Positions 50,660 to 64,000 of a DNA stretch of 64,000 bases are shown piece after piece (positions within the stretch are counted from its first letter, which is position 1; every line of letters begins with the position of its first letter). The notes beneath the pieces were generated by a model. That model was given only the letters and a program-made list of their open reading frames with translations, was not told where the DNA came from and did not search any database. Source of the DNA: Acridotheres tristis (lineage: Eukaryota; Chordata; Aves; Passeriformes; Sturnidae); assembly GCA_037013685.1 (NCBI GenBank), contig CM072884.1, forward strand, positions 105,637,548 to 105,701,547, in the 5' to 3' direction. The position numbers and the translations under genes are program-made.

Positions 50660-53039
50660 TTACTTCCCTAAAACAAAGAAAATATCAAATAACTGAAATT
50701 CACATGTAAAATGCTTTTGGTGATTTTTAGCTTGTAAGTGCTGCTCTTTTTAAATCACCTTCATTTCATTCACAGAGAACAGAGCAGCTCTTCCATACTC
50801 CCTCATTGATGAACAAATATTACTGCTGTGATATAACGATGATCCTTCAAATGTCCACAAAATAAACAGTGAGAGTAGTATTTCCCAAATTCTTTTCAGT
50901 CTCTCCTTTATATTTTAGTTTGCAGTCATTACTCCTTCCATAACAGCAAAACTTGTTCTATTGCCATTATAAATAAGTCAAAATGAAAAGCGAGAGTACA
51001 TATTAAGAAATGTAGCTGAGAATCAAATAATTTACTTAGTCTAGAAATAATTCATTGTCACAGGTGATATATACTTGTGCTCAATAGAGACTCAGTGAAT
51101 CACATATTTCATATGCATTACTGTGTTCTGTAATCAGAATTAATGACATTCTCACACAGAATACCAAGGAATCCATAAAACTGGATCAGCCACTAAACTT
51201 CAAACCGGCAAAATATTATGAATTTAGAGGGTGGGTCAGAAATACTGTGTGATTAAACAAGATAATAAAATAGATCAAATTCCAAGACATTAAAAAGCTT
51301 CAAAATCATTGCTTCCTATAGCACTGCCTCAGAGATCCACTGACAGACACTGGCCATTTAACTCCCACACACACTCTTGCCCAACTGGCCCCTTTCATTA
51401 GCCTTGGAGACAAGTGCTCACCTGTCCTGAGGACAGGACTGGTATGGGGAGATGTCCCCTGTTCATCAGAACCTCAGTGATAAAACTCTATAAAACACTC
51501 ACTGGAAATTTCAGCTCATCCCACCTTAGCCTACAGAGCATCTTTGGACCCTTACTTGAGACTGAAAATCTGAATAATGTTTGCACAGTGGATTTTTTGA
51601 TGTGGATATCAAAATCCGTAGGACTTTTTTTTTAAATTCTACATTTATTGAAACGTTACTTAGTGTTATTCCATTTGAATATAATTTTTTTTGTCTAACA
51701 GCTCACGAAGTACTGCGCAACATTTGAGAAACTCTGGCAGAATACACTGCGAAAAGCACCTACTCTCATGAAAAGATTATGCATTCCAGTTCTGTATAAT
51801 GAGAGCATCTTTACATCCAAAAGCACCTCATCATATGCTCAGCTTTCAGATACATCTTTAAGACCATTCAAGGTCAGAAAGGATTTCTGAAAATGTATGG
51901 AAATATGTGAGTTTTTCTTTAGTGGCTTCCTGCACTGGGGACGCAGCATCTCTGCTGAGTCAGTGCAGAAACTGCTCCATGCGTGTCTGTGTCAAGTGCA
52001 AACCCAGAAGCCTCCACCTTCCCCAGTGTAACATGTGAAGTATGCTTAATTTCAGTCTACAGATTGGACTTGTCAAAACACAACCAAAAAAAAAACCGAT
52101 TCTCTTGGAAGAGGAACATGTTGCTAAAGCAGCAACACACACAAGAGGGTTTTTTTGACATTTCCATAGTGAGAGTTCCAGCGTTTCCTACTATTGGTCC
52201 AGATACACCATTGTAGAACTCAAAAGAAGTGCTGGCAGCAAGTGGCTGGTGGGAACAGCCACCCTACATAGCACTGTCATCACTTTGCACTAATTTTGCC
52301 TTCTGTCATTGTTTTTCCCTGTAGAGCAGGAAGGGAGCTGTGTAAGCTAGAAACAGCAGTCAGCAAAGTTATGAGAAATGACCAGCATGACCCCAAAAGA
52401 TGTTGAAAGTAATGCCTGCAACTACTGGTCTGTTTCTAATGAATTTAAAGGAACTCCATGCTATGCTGACCTGCTTAAGGGAAGTGTGTACTATCATTCT
52501 TCAGAAGTACAAGTCTTTTCCTGTAGAAAAAACAGGCTGCAAAAGAAATCTTAAAAAATCTGCTACTCAAATGCTGTTCAGAAAAGACTAATCATCTCAA
52601 ATTCAATTGTTCACTTCAAATATAGACACGTTTTTATGAAGCACTATGATGCTTTCAATACAGGAACAGGAATAATAGTTTTATTCCATGCACATGAAAT
52701 ATAAGCAATTATACATACTCATCATATTAAACATGCAGAAATCGTAACAAATGCTTTAAAAGTAGGAAAATATAATTTCAATCATCTTTTTTTTTTCTTT
52801 GTTCAAATGTTTGACTATAAGTTTTGATGTAAAAAAAATATTATGATGTGGTTTTCTAACTGATCTGTAATTATGAAAATGCTGGTGTTGGCTAGAAAGT
52901 TCTGTACTTCTGTTCTCTACCTCCTGCTCATTTCAGATGAGTAAAGCACTTCATTAATAAGTGATAGGTGTTTCAACGATTATCAGAAAATGTAGCTGCA
53001 ACAATGACAGGAAAAAAAATCTTTGTAGTGCAGGTAAGC

Positions 53040-53302
53040 TGGCAGTAGTGAGAGTGGATACTAATCTCAGAGGTTCAGGATGGACATCAACAAAGAGAAA
53101 AGCATCATAAGGAGGGCAGTATGGGCCCAGGACAACACGCTTGGAAAGGTAGTGGCATCTTCATGTTTGAATTTCTTCAAAACTGGACCAGACAAAGCTG
53201 TTGCTGTTAGTGACCATCCTGCCTCAACAAGGAGATTGGATGACATAACCTACAGAGTATTTGTCTCAACAGTATTTCTTTGATATTATGACTCTTTTTG
53301 CT
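53040..53302 (+). mobile_element. Ancient CR1 LINE 3' end, plus strand, in intron 2
   Basis: Highly diverged but in the right order for a CR1 3' end: gtatgggcccaggacaacac, then gcttggaaaggtagtggcat, then cttcaaaactggaccagaca, then ttagtgaccatcctgcctca, then ggagattggatgacataacc, ending in a degenerate octamer tttgatattatgactc. The degree of decay is clearly greater than in the copies at 21860 or 11536. It lies antisense to TMEM47. The 67 codon ORF at 53080-53283 is repeat-derived. Confidence 0.75.
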
Positions 53303-53379
53303 GCTCTCCAGTTACCTGTACTTCATTCTACTGAAGTCAATCCTACTTTTTCAGACTATTCCATCAACTTCACAAAATC

Positions 53380-53715
53380 AAATTCTAGCTTTCAATGTAT
53401 CTGCAATTTTTTCTACTTCCGCTGTAAAATTTGACAAGTAAACTTTCATTCTATCTTCCACATCATTAAGAAAATAGGTGATAGCATAGAATTAAGGATG
53501 CAGTTCAGCTGGACTGTGCTCTCTCTGTCAGCATTAAAAGACACCTCCTTAAGTATTCTCCAATTATTATCTGCCACCATTTTATATTGCTCTCTTACCT
53601 ATAATACTTTCACTTAGCCACTGTTTTCCCTAGCTTGCATATAAGAGCATCTTGTCAAACGTGTTAAAAGCTTGCTAATGTCAACAGGTTATTCTTCCAA
53701 AAATTGTCACATTTG
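53380..53715 (-). mobile_element. Ancient CR1-like LINE coding fragment, minus strand, in intron 2
   Basis: The plus strand resembles the reverse complement of the CR1/L3 ORF2 region after the reverse-transcriptase core. The phrases catcattaagaaaataggtg, then ggatgcagttcagctggact, and then atcttgtcaaacgtgttaaa with agcttgctaatgtcaacagg follow the order seen in old CR1 copies (unit sizes and spacing fit). The frame is destroyed. Orientation is opposite to the neighbouring CR1 end at 53040-53302, so the two are separate insertions. The similarity is weak and read by eye. Confidence 0.5.
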
Positions 53716-56340
53716 TTACAACACAACACCAAAAAGAAATCTTTAATTTTTCTTTTATTTCTTTTATGACTTTCAGCAAGCACACTTTCTCTTTCTAAAT
53801 TAGACTTGGTTAGCACTTAGTTAAACAGTAAGTGTGTCATGGCAAGTTTGTGAGCCTGCATTTCGAGGGTGCAGTTTTCAGGGTCAGTTTGGTTCCTGAG
53901 GTCTAAGACACCCCAGTAAGTCCATGAGCTGGAGACCTCCACTAGACCAAAGAGCCACATAAACCAAGATAGCTCCATGCAAGATTTCCTGCAACTGTCT
54001 CCCTGCCTGCTCCACATTCTCCCATTGAGGTGTTCCTCTACATCTCAACATTAAAAGACATACTGTCAGCTCTGTGGAAACACATTCACATCTTTGCATT
54101 ACTTGCTGGCTTATTCTCAGCATCTAGGCTGAATGTTGTTTTTTTTGGTCCCTTTTTTTCTCATGCCTTCCAGTCCTAGTCAGTCAATCTTTCTCCTCAC
54201 CTCGCTAACTGAAACTTGAAGCGGAGAAAAAAAAAAAAATCAAAACTTGAAGAAAAAAAATAGCCTGGAGCCAACTGTTTGGACTCTATAAAGCACCTGG
54301 AAATAACTTTTCCATTTTGTCCTTTCTTCCACACAGAGACATTTTCTACCCAACACCCACACATCATTAAATGTTCCTGGGCAATTCACACTGTGCCCTT
54401 TTTCCAGAGGCAGCTGATGGACTCCCAACCAGAGTTACACAGAATATTTGGTCTTGCCAGCACCAGTCAGGGTGGTGTTTATCCTGAAAGATTTGTGAAA
54501 TCCACAGATGAAAGCTTGAAACCATGGAAAGCTGCATAAGGCACAAACTGCTATGATCTTAACTTTCCCCTCTTCAGTAGGGGATTGTTTCCATAATTCT
54601 TTCAAGATATGCCATCCATATTCATCTCTACAAATTGCTGACATCAAAGATAAAACCTGCAGGAAATGTCTTTTAACAATGTAAGTGTCAAATCCTGAAA
54701 GGATTCTCCTCAGATTTGCCAGATAATGAAGAAGAATGGGGTAGGTTGTCTTGGCCTCATCATCTCTCTTCTCATCTGCTTCAAGTTATGGCTGCTCAAA
54801 ATGCACATGCACATACACAGAGGAAAAGGGAAGATGTCAATACAATCACAAGCTAAAGAACCAATTTAATTTCCTCTTAGATTCAAGTAAGCATTAACCC
54901 CCTCACCATCAACCTTCTGTGGTAAACACTAGAAGCAATTTTATGCAGAGGAGAGCTCATGAAGACAAAGAGTGGGATTTGAGGAAATCTTTTCTTGTGG
55001 AAAGTCATTTCTTTTTTAGTACAAACTAAACTACTAAATGAGCAACATGGCAAGACAGGCATGTATGGCTGAATAATTACCAAGTTACTTACACAATGTT
55101 ATGAGAAATGAAGCCAAAAACCAAACAAGAAACCACCAGAAAAATTAAATAACCCCATTTCCTTCAAAGTTAACTGCCCAACATACCTTATAAACCTCAG
55201 AATTAACACTATAGTTTAAAACAATGGCACCAGTACCTTTATTCATTTAACCAAGCAAGCAATGCGACACATAGAACAAAACCATATGATTTCCACTCAG
55301 GGCATCTGATCCTAGGTTCCTTTAATTTCCTAAAACCAAATGAAATGTAATCTAGGAATGTGTCCTGAGCACATAAAAGTGCATCTTGAAGGGCTCGGTT
55401 CCATCAAGGCAATGTTATCAGCAGGGGGCAGCAGGAGCCTTCCCGGAGCTGTGCTTCATCCCAGACTCCCTCCAATTCCATGCTCTTATCCTCTCATATC
55501 CTCCTAAGTGGCCTTTTTTAATACATCCCGAGGTTCAGTCATCCTCATTATTATGGGCTATCAGAAGGGGCTTAAGCTTCTGGCTCCAATGCAGATGTGA
55601 GTGACAGGATGAAGGCAAACCACGGCTGCTGATTCTCAGGAGAATCTGAAACGTCCATGCTGACGAAGCCCCAAAGCACCAGAATATATAAAAGGAGATG
55701 ATTTGATATTGTAATTGTACCTCACTGGACCAGTCTTACAGACAATTCAGATTCTTAGGTCTCCCTTAAGATTTTGTAATAGTTTATATAAACTGTTCCA
55801 TTTTTGCGTTTTTAAAACCAAACTGGGACTAAACTCTGACAGCTTGTTAAATTAATAACCAAGCGAGATGACACAACAAAATTAATTCCTTATGGCACAG
55901 GGGCATATATAAACACCTTGCAAGATAATCCTATTTATTTTCACAGGTAGAGCTTCCAGAGTTCACCTTTGGGTATTAATTTCCCTGTTTTAAAATTGCA
56001 AGAGAAAGAACATGAAAATAAAAATGGCTTTGCATGAAGAATAAAAATGGAGACATCAAGCAGCACAAAGTCACAGATTAAAAATGGTATTTTGAGATTT
56101 ATCTTCCGTAGTTTCTCCTGCTGCATGTACTTCACAAAACAATAAATATAATGCAAATAAATAATTGTTTATGAACTAATAATAGTGCAACTGCAAAAAT
56201 GATTAATGCTGTGCAGAACTTATAGCCTGAGAAACCTCAGTGGAGCTAACACAGAAGTAACCAAACACCTCAAAATTAGTATGCAGAACAAGGTATATCT
56301 TCCTCCATGAAAGTTCAGCTGCTCTCAGGAAATCTTTTTA

Positions 56341-56652
<312 letters not shown>

Positions 56653-59600
56653 TTAGTGAATCACCTTCATGAAACAGATGTAACTCTGAAGCAATGTGCC
56701 ACAACCTCCCACGCTTACTGAAGCCTTAGTTGGCCTCATTGGGATTTTGTCTCAAGTAAAACTGAGTAATTTGGTCCCCTGGTTTTTATCCAATTTAGAA
56801 TGAGAAATTGAGGCTGGCTCAGGATTAGCTGGGGTTGTGTTAGCTGACCCTGCTGAAACTTTCTCACAAAAGAGAATGAAAGTCAAACCTCTGCTTGAGC
56901 TGATCAGGATGACACAGCAAGGGAAATGCACGGAACCTGATACACACCTGTCTCTTGGGGAGTACCAAGGCCACACAATATGAGTAACAAAACTGAGGAG
57001 ATGCTTAAAGGTTTAAAATATATATATTTTTTTAACATTAAAAGATAGTTGGAAGACAAGACTTTCTAAAGGCAGTAACAACCATGAGCTGCAGACCCAG
57101 TTAAATCTCAAGCCCATTTTAAAATGTCAGCTATCCTCAAGTGTCAGGTTTTCTTTTCCCAAAAGCAACCTCTGTATGCACTTGGCCCAGGGTATTTTCT
57201 AGTTATTCTCATGTATAACGGACGCAGTTATAAACAAAATATTTGCAGACTTAAATTACATAAATCAGTTTCTATTTGTAAGCTGATGGCCATGATGCAT
57301 ATATACAATATCCAAGATCTAACTTAAGAGTTTCTGTGGGATTTTAGAAAGGCATAGGCTTTGGGTTGTCTCTTTTCCCAAAAGAATATCTAAGACCATT
57401 CCTTTCTCTAGTAGCAGGCATCAAGAAAAAGAATCAGATCATTATTTACTGCTTATCACTACTATTGACTAATTCAAGGAAGATAAATACATTCAGCTCA
57501 TGGAAAAAGGACCTATGGATCCTTTGCATCTCACTACTTTGAAAATAATAGCAGTCATGTGATACTCAGAATAAAATGCCCAAATGCATTACACAGTTCA
57601 AAGAAAATAAGATATTATTTCCAAATTAAATTTAGATATCTTAAGGTAACTAAAACAACAACAACAACGAACATGCTCTTTTGGGAATGAATAAAAAGCA
57701 CTGTTTTAAATACACAATGGATCCAGTTTCAAGAGGAATCTAATCTGCTGAAGATACAGACAGTGCAGCTGTGGAGTTTGGGAATGGAATGCTAGCAGCT
57801 ATTACTACCAAAAAGCCTTCACATATTACATGAAAAAGGATGAAGGAGATTAAAAGAAGAAAGTGGGTAGAAGAGCTTTAAAAGCATTGCTTGAAAAGAA
57901 AGTGATTTTAGAGGTGTGTTTGTGCAAGTATACACATTTATTTCCATTCTTTTCAGAAATCCAGGCATGTCCTTTACTAATAATTATTAAGTACTCAACC
58001 TTCTAAGCTATTTTACTCTTTGTTTTCTTACTGGACTAAAGCCCAAGGCTGGGAGCAATCTTTCATTCTATCATCAGCATGCAATCTCTAATGTCAGTTT
58101 GCTGTGTGTCCCACTGCTACACTATCATTATTGGGATGGAAATATGATTTTAGTACTGGACAGAGATGTTTCAGTGAGTGGTTTTTAATATTAACATGAG
58201 CCTTCAGAAACAACAAGAGGTTAAGGTACTGATGATTTAGAAAGGATTTTTCCAATATCAGAGTGCATTATAGATATAAAAAACAAAAATAAATAAACAG
58301 AATGGACCACTTTGGAACAATATGAAAGGAATCTCTGCACTAGAAAATTACACAGATACAAAGACCAGCCACATAAATCCATATCATACCAAAGTTAAAA
58401 GACATAAAATTGATGAAATAAATCAAAGGGCCAGACAGGAAAACTCAGAAACTAAAGTTTTTTGAAAGTCACCACAAGTAATAAAATATTAAATGTTATT
58501 TTTGCATCGATCAGGTGCCAAACTCTAATGCAAAGGGAATGCGTACAATACTGGAGTAGCAGCCAAATGGAAAAAAGGTTGAGCATCCTATTGCTTTCCA
58601 AAACCACACTGGAAAAGCCACCAAACAACCAATAATAAATTAGGCAAAGATGATACAAGTGTGGGGTTAGAATATAGTTTAACTTCCAGGACAAATATAC
58701 ATATACAGATTTTAGAAAGGTTAAAAAATAAACAAACTACCTTACTATAGTACTGATGTGGGAGGTAAAAGGACAAATGAGTGTTGGGAGACACCTACAC
58801 TCCCAACTAAAAAAGAACTGACTTGGATAAACAAAATTAATTTCTTGAGTAAGACAACCTACTCGATGATGCTGACAGCAGGACAAAACTGAGGCTCCTA
58901 CTGTTCCTCACTACCAGCTGGGGACCAGGTATTGAATGCTGTGCTCTGGGCCACATCTGGAATTGTCTATTTATTTTAGTCCCTTTCATAGGAGCATACA
59001 ATGCTACCAGCCTTTGCCTTGAGCTGCAGAGACTTTGGCTGAAGAACATAGTGAAGGTCAGACATTAGAGCACAAAGAATAAAGGACTAAACTTTCCTAT
59101 ACTGGCTACCATAGTAACTACATTCTTAAATCTCCTTGTCATCTTGGAAAAATGTTAACTTTTAATTCTGAAAGCTATTTGATCTGGTGACAAAATAAAG
59201 CTTATGATGGATTAAGAAAATCTTCTGCATGGGTCTTCTACTTAACAGCATATTTTTTTTTTTAATCCAGGCCATTGGACTTTACACAAAATAAAATAAA
59301 GATCCAAAGAAAATAGAACCACTACCTCTGAAGGCAGAGCACCCTGTAAATCAGATAGCTACAATATAAACACATACAGCAAACAGAGTTTTTCTACAAT
59401 AAAGATCTGCAGTGTTTCTCAGACTACCCAAGAGTGATTTACAGCACACAGCACCAAAATGGGATCAGAAGATTGTTCTGTTACACAGTGCTACTGGTAC
59501 ACAGAACATAAACATCATAAACCTACTTTAGAGTATCCAAAATATGCTTGTACCTCTTCTAGGCATGCACCAATCTTGAAAATGGGTTACTAATAAGAAC

Positions 59601-60237
59601 TGTAAGTTCAGGAGCCTCAGCAGTTCAGTGAGACTGCTTCTTCTCACAGAGACAGAAATACAAAAAGACAAGTAAAATGGGGCCTTATAGATGATAATTA
59701 TTACTTTTCTGCATTCAAAACACAATTGGTTACACTTTAAGAGTACACATCAGTCTTTTTCACTGTATACCACTATAGTTTTTTTAAACTACACATCCAT
59801 TATGTAAAAAAAATATTAGGAACTGGTAAAAAAATCTAGTAGAACTCACAGAAATGTTAATAAACTTTTAGACTTCAAAAAGCACTGTGACCTAATGTCA
59901 TACACAAACAAGATTTCCTTTGTTGGTTTAGATGACACTAGAATTTTTCAGTGTTCCATCATTTTAGCAATACATTAAGAACTATACTAATAGTGTCACC
60001 TATCCCATCCAAACTAGAATTAAGACATTTTTGACAATTGTTAAGTAACTCAAGAGATTTCTTAAGAAAAGGCTCACTTAATGTATCCTATTTTTAGGTC
60101 TGAAAATTCCCAAGAAACATCTCAATGTCTATAACCATGAGAAATATATACTGCAGTTCTGACAGAGATTACAGTGTTTGCATATTTTTAACTATAACAA
60201 TCTGCCCATTTGTTTGGGGATGTGAGCTTCAGTATTT

Positions 60238-60256
60238 GTATATATATATATATAAA
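60238..60256. repeat. (TA)n microsatellite
   Basis: About eight uninterrupted TA units in intron 1, with a further imperfect extension. Likely length-variable. Confidence 0.85.
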
Positions 60257-60331
60257 TATGAATCTAGGCACTTAACACATTTTTTCAATATATATTCGGT
60301 GAAAGATTTATTAAAATTAGCATCTTCAGTT

Positions 60332-60359
60332 AAAAAAAAAAAAAAAGAAAAGAAAAAAA
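60332..60359. repeat. A-rich tract
   Basis: Fifteen A residues followed by gaaaagaaaaaaag, in intron 1. On the transcribed (minus) strand it is a pyrimidine tract, but it is not next to an exon. Confidence 0.88.
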
Positions 60360-63300
60360 GCCCCGAAACCAAGATGATACTGTTTCTTTTCACTTAGCTC
60401 ATCATACAACAGTCAGTGAATTTCTGGGGAACAGCTTAGTCTCCTTGCTATTTGGAAATTCTGCCTGTTTCTTAGTGACCCAGAGGCACAGTGTCAATTG
60501 TACACTGACATTTCCAACTCTCCTCCCTTCTTTCCCCAAAAGAAATGATCCAAGGCTTTAAGCTGCAATTTTTAATTAAGAGCAGTGCTAGTTCCTCAGT
60601 TTCTTGGACAAAATAATACTTCACTACTAGGAAAAAAACAGAGAAAGCCACAAAAGAAGAAGAAAGCACATCAAATTCATGAAATATGTGTTTTAATAAT
60701 TATGTCATTTTTTTTAACACAAGAAAGATCAATGCAAGAGGCTAGTAGAGATGTCACGTTTTCAGTAAGGTACCCCAAAACTAAATATTTTTTTCAACAT
60801 GGTATTCTACCATGTAAAAGAAGTGGTGGGCATGGAAACATACTGTGGAATATGTGAAGCATTTGTGTATAGTGCTCTTTCAGATAGTACATGTGAACTG
60901 AAATAATTTCTTAAGAAGCATTCAAATATTTCTTTCTTCCATACAATGGCTCTTCACCAAATCATAAAGGCTGAAATACCAAAATGCATGCAGCTGTTAC
61001 ATGATGAAGGCAATGCCTGACCTTCTAGCACTAAACAAAACCTTTGTAGAAACAAAACCACAACACTCATGTAAGTTTTTCTGATTCACTGCAATGCTTC
61101 CACTTATCAAGTACCTGCTCTCAGAGTATAAATACTCTAAGAAATTGCAATACAGCATTTAAAATCAAGAAAAATCATTTTGAAAGAATGTGTGAAGCAG
61201 AGAAACTTGAGAAACATAAGAAATTAAGTATAACCCACTGAGTATCATAAAAATCAACTTAAATAAGACAGCTAGAGATATTCCTAATTGCTTCATATTC
61301 AAACTTAGATATCAAATAGCCAACAGAAGTTTAAGAAGTGTAGTGTATATATATAAACATAAAGGCAAACTCTAGTTACCAAAAGTGCTTTGGTTGCATG
61401 ATCAATGAGATTTCTTCTTTCTTCAGCAGGATCATGAGCAGAGCAAAGGTCTCTGTGGAAGGCAAAGGTCCACTGAATTCTGTGGAAAAGCTGAGGAACA
61501 GCAAGGGCCATTAAGTTCTCACATCAAATTACTCCACAGAGGTCACCTTTGGAGGCTCAACCTGAGGCAGAATGATGGTTTTCAAAGAGGTGTTCAGCAG
61601 AATTCCACCCTGGGTGAAGGGGATTTTGGCTAAAGCTGGGACACTCAGTGCCTGTAAGTTACTGGGTCCACACTCTGCTCCTGTACAGCCAGCCTGCAAC
61701 TACATTCCTTTGGGATCCTGCAATGGACACCTGCACACTTCAGGCAGAAGTGCTTTCTGGCAAGATCCATACCAAACCTCCAAAATTGCTCTAGCCACAG
61801 CTTTTCACCATGGAGCCTTGTACAAAAATGACAATAAATATTTTCTGCTCATTGATTAGTATATTATGTTTACTAGTGATGGCTGCTGCACAGACATACT
61901 CTGGCTTTTATATTTTCTTTTTATTTTACGGATTGAGAATAAGACTTTTCTGAAGTAGGAAAATTACTTGTGCATGTGGCTACTCAAGTCACTCAGACTT
62001 ACAAAGTATAACCAGAGCTATAGGAGCCAGCGAGCTCTGGCTGAAAGCACAATTTCCTTAAGAGAGAACTCACTTCACACCAAGGTTTTCTTCTAAAAGC
62101 CATAAATTTAAACAAATGAAATAGCTACATTAAGCCACAGATGTTAAAAAGAAGTTGTTTGTGGACGTGACATTTCCCCTAAAAAATCTGTCTTCATCCA
62201 TATACAGCAGTACAAGGGACAAAGCTCTTGGTAACCCAAGTGCTGCAAAACACTCGTGGGATTAACAGGACGACTTTCCCATAGCTCTAATTCACCAGGA
62301 CACTGACAACACCCAAAGAGAAATTTAAGCATTTTATGCTAGGTGCCAAAATTCCTAAGCGCCTCCTAAGGATATTTCAGAGGCTCCACATAAGGCATCA
62401 GTCATTTTGCATTTACTGTACAAGAGGCTAGTAGGATGATTTAGTGTTCCTGATGCCAAGTGGAGACTTACTTAGAATCAGTCAAAAAGAGACCAAGCAG
62501 GGAGACATCCAAAAAACAGCTTTCTGGTGCAGACCCTGTGTCTTACAGAGGTGCAGAATGCTAATGGATAAGAAGGGCAGCCAACCAATGAAGGAGGAAA
62601 GGCAGACACCTCCTTAGCTGCCATACACCAGAGGCTAGAGAGCTTCTCAGAGGCTGCAGGGTCTTTGCTTCCCAGCTCTGGCTCCAGACTCTAATCTCAC
62701 ACCTCTGCTCCCTTTCTCCAGGGGGATTTCTTGACTGCTAGGGTAGGTTGTAACTGCCCTCCTGCATCTGCTAGACCCAAGTAGCAAAAAGATTTAAGAT
62801 CCATGAACAAACAAGTACAAGGGAACCAAAATCTGAGTCTTGCTTCAGAGAGCCACTTACCTGACTGGTCCCTTCCAATGCTGCTTATGCACCTTTCCCC
62901 CGATGCACAAGAATGCTGACCATTAATTGTTGGCTGCCCAGACTCAAGGCTCTCCCATCTTTGAGGGAAAAAGGCCTTAGCAGTCCCCTACAGGGCTGCA
63001 ACCCTTTCACTTGGGCTCCTCCTATGGCTTTCCTCTTCTCCAAGAGCAAGATAACAGATGAAAGAAAAAGAGGCTGACTATTCCAGGCAAAGATAACAGC
63101 CCACTGGCAGGATGCTCCAGGCAGAAGGTGCTCTCCCAACTACCCTCCTCAGCCTGGGAAGGACGTGCCTGATAATCTGGGGGAGTAACTAGGCAGCCAC
63201 TATGCAGACTGCTCACCTCGCCATAGGAAACAGTGCCCCTCACCTTCCACCCAAAGATGCCATTGGGAGTGTAAAGGACAAGCTGGTTATATACGTGAAA

Positions 63301-64000
63301 ATATGGCAAGGAACTCTACTGCTGTGTTTGCAGAGACAGCAAGACAACAAAATGGTCTAAATGCCTGGGGGGGCTGCAGATGCATGAGCAACTTAAAATG
63401 CAGCAGGTGCTTGCTCATCTGCCCACAGACACACGCCTCTCTTGCATTCCTTATTTACGTGAAATATATACACTTTGCAGAGGTGTAGGTTGGGGTGAGG
63501 TATGTTGTATGTCTGCTCTGTGGCCTGACTTTATTTCTAAAATCACAAAGTCCTTTAAACACAGCACAACTCCAAATAAAGAATTAAGTAGTGCCATTAT
63601 ATAGATCTTTATTTTGCCATTTATAAGCGACATGCATTGCACATCGCTTTTGCCAACAGAGGACTTCAAGACAAGCACAGCATTACAGAAAATCATGTAA
63701 TCTATAATTCATTCATAGAATAGTACAGCATGTACTCAGGCACTTCCTCTATTGGATACACAGCATTCTTCTGAGATTAGCTTGCTACTGTATCATTTTA
63801 ATTATTGGATATTCATTCATTCAAAAAAAAAATAAAAAACCCTCAAACAACTGCACACACCCACAACTTCGAGAACTTCACAAAAACCTTAGAACTCTGC
63901 CATTAGGAAAGAAGTGTGGGAGATGTGTTATACAAGCTTTTCACAATAAGCTCACTATTTCTGACCTCTTCTATAAAAGCCACTACTTTTTAGTAATCTG

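Overview
This window is avian nuclear DNA, most probably from a songbird. It is AT-rich and CpG-poor, and it carries chicken-repeat-1 (CR1) LINE copies whose 3' ends show the ATTCTRTG-type octamer typical of birds, plus endogenous-retrovirus LTRs with no internal genes. Nothing in it looks bacterial: there are no operons, long uninterrupted ORFs, rRNA, tRNA or CRISPR arrays.

I can support one protein-coding gene, TMEM47 (transmembrane protein 47, a claudin/PMP22-like four-pass membrane protein), on the minus strand. Its last two coding exons are at 56358-56498 and 50435-50613. Both have canonical splice sites and their reading phases join. A long 3' UTR probably runs from 50434 down to about 46815, where two overlapping AATAAA signals lie. 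The first coding exon is not seen; intron 1 runs off the right edge, so it should lie beyond 64000.

Left of TMEM47 (1 to about 46800) is intergenic DNA downstream of the gene. Minus-strand CR1 fragments lie at 1-500, 4016-4110, 11536-11600 and 15777-17160; the last is split by an LTR. Plus-strand CR1 copies lie at 21860-22363 and 34110-35282. Two solo LTRs of one family lie in opposite orientation (4344-4858 minus, 16248-16772 plus). A different LTR has a short 5' fragment at 27883-27990, and a third LTR-like block is tentative (14349-15001). A/C-only or G/T-only simple tracts, homopolymers and a 36-bp tandem duplication complete the picture. Intron 2 of TMEM47 holds two much older CR1 fragments.

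I looked for an undescribed system and did not find one. The most useful observations are the gene itself, the nested LTR-in-CR1 insertion, the decayed CR1 pieces in the intron and the strand-asymmetric A/C tracts. Most short ORFs in the window are chance ORFs or sit inside repeats.
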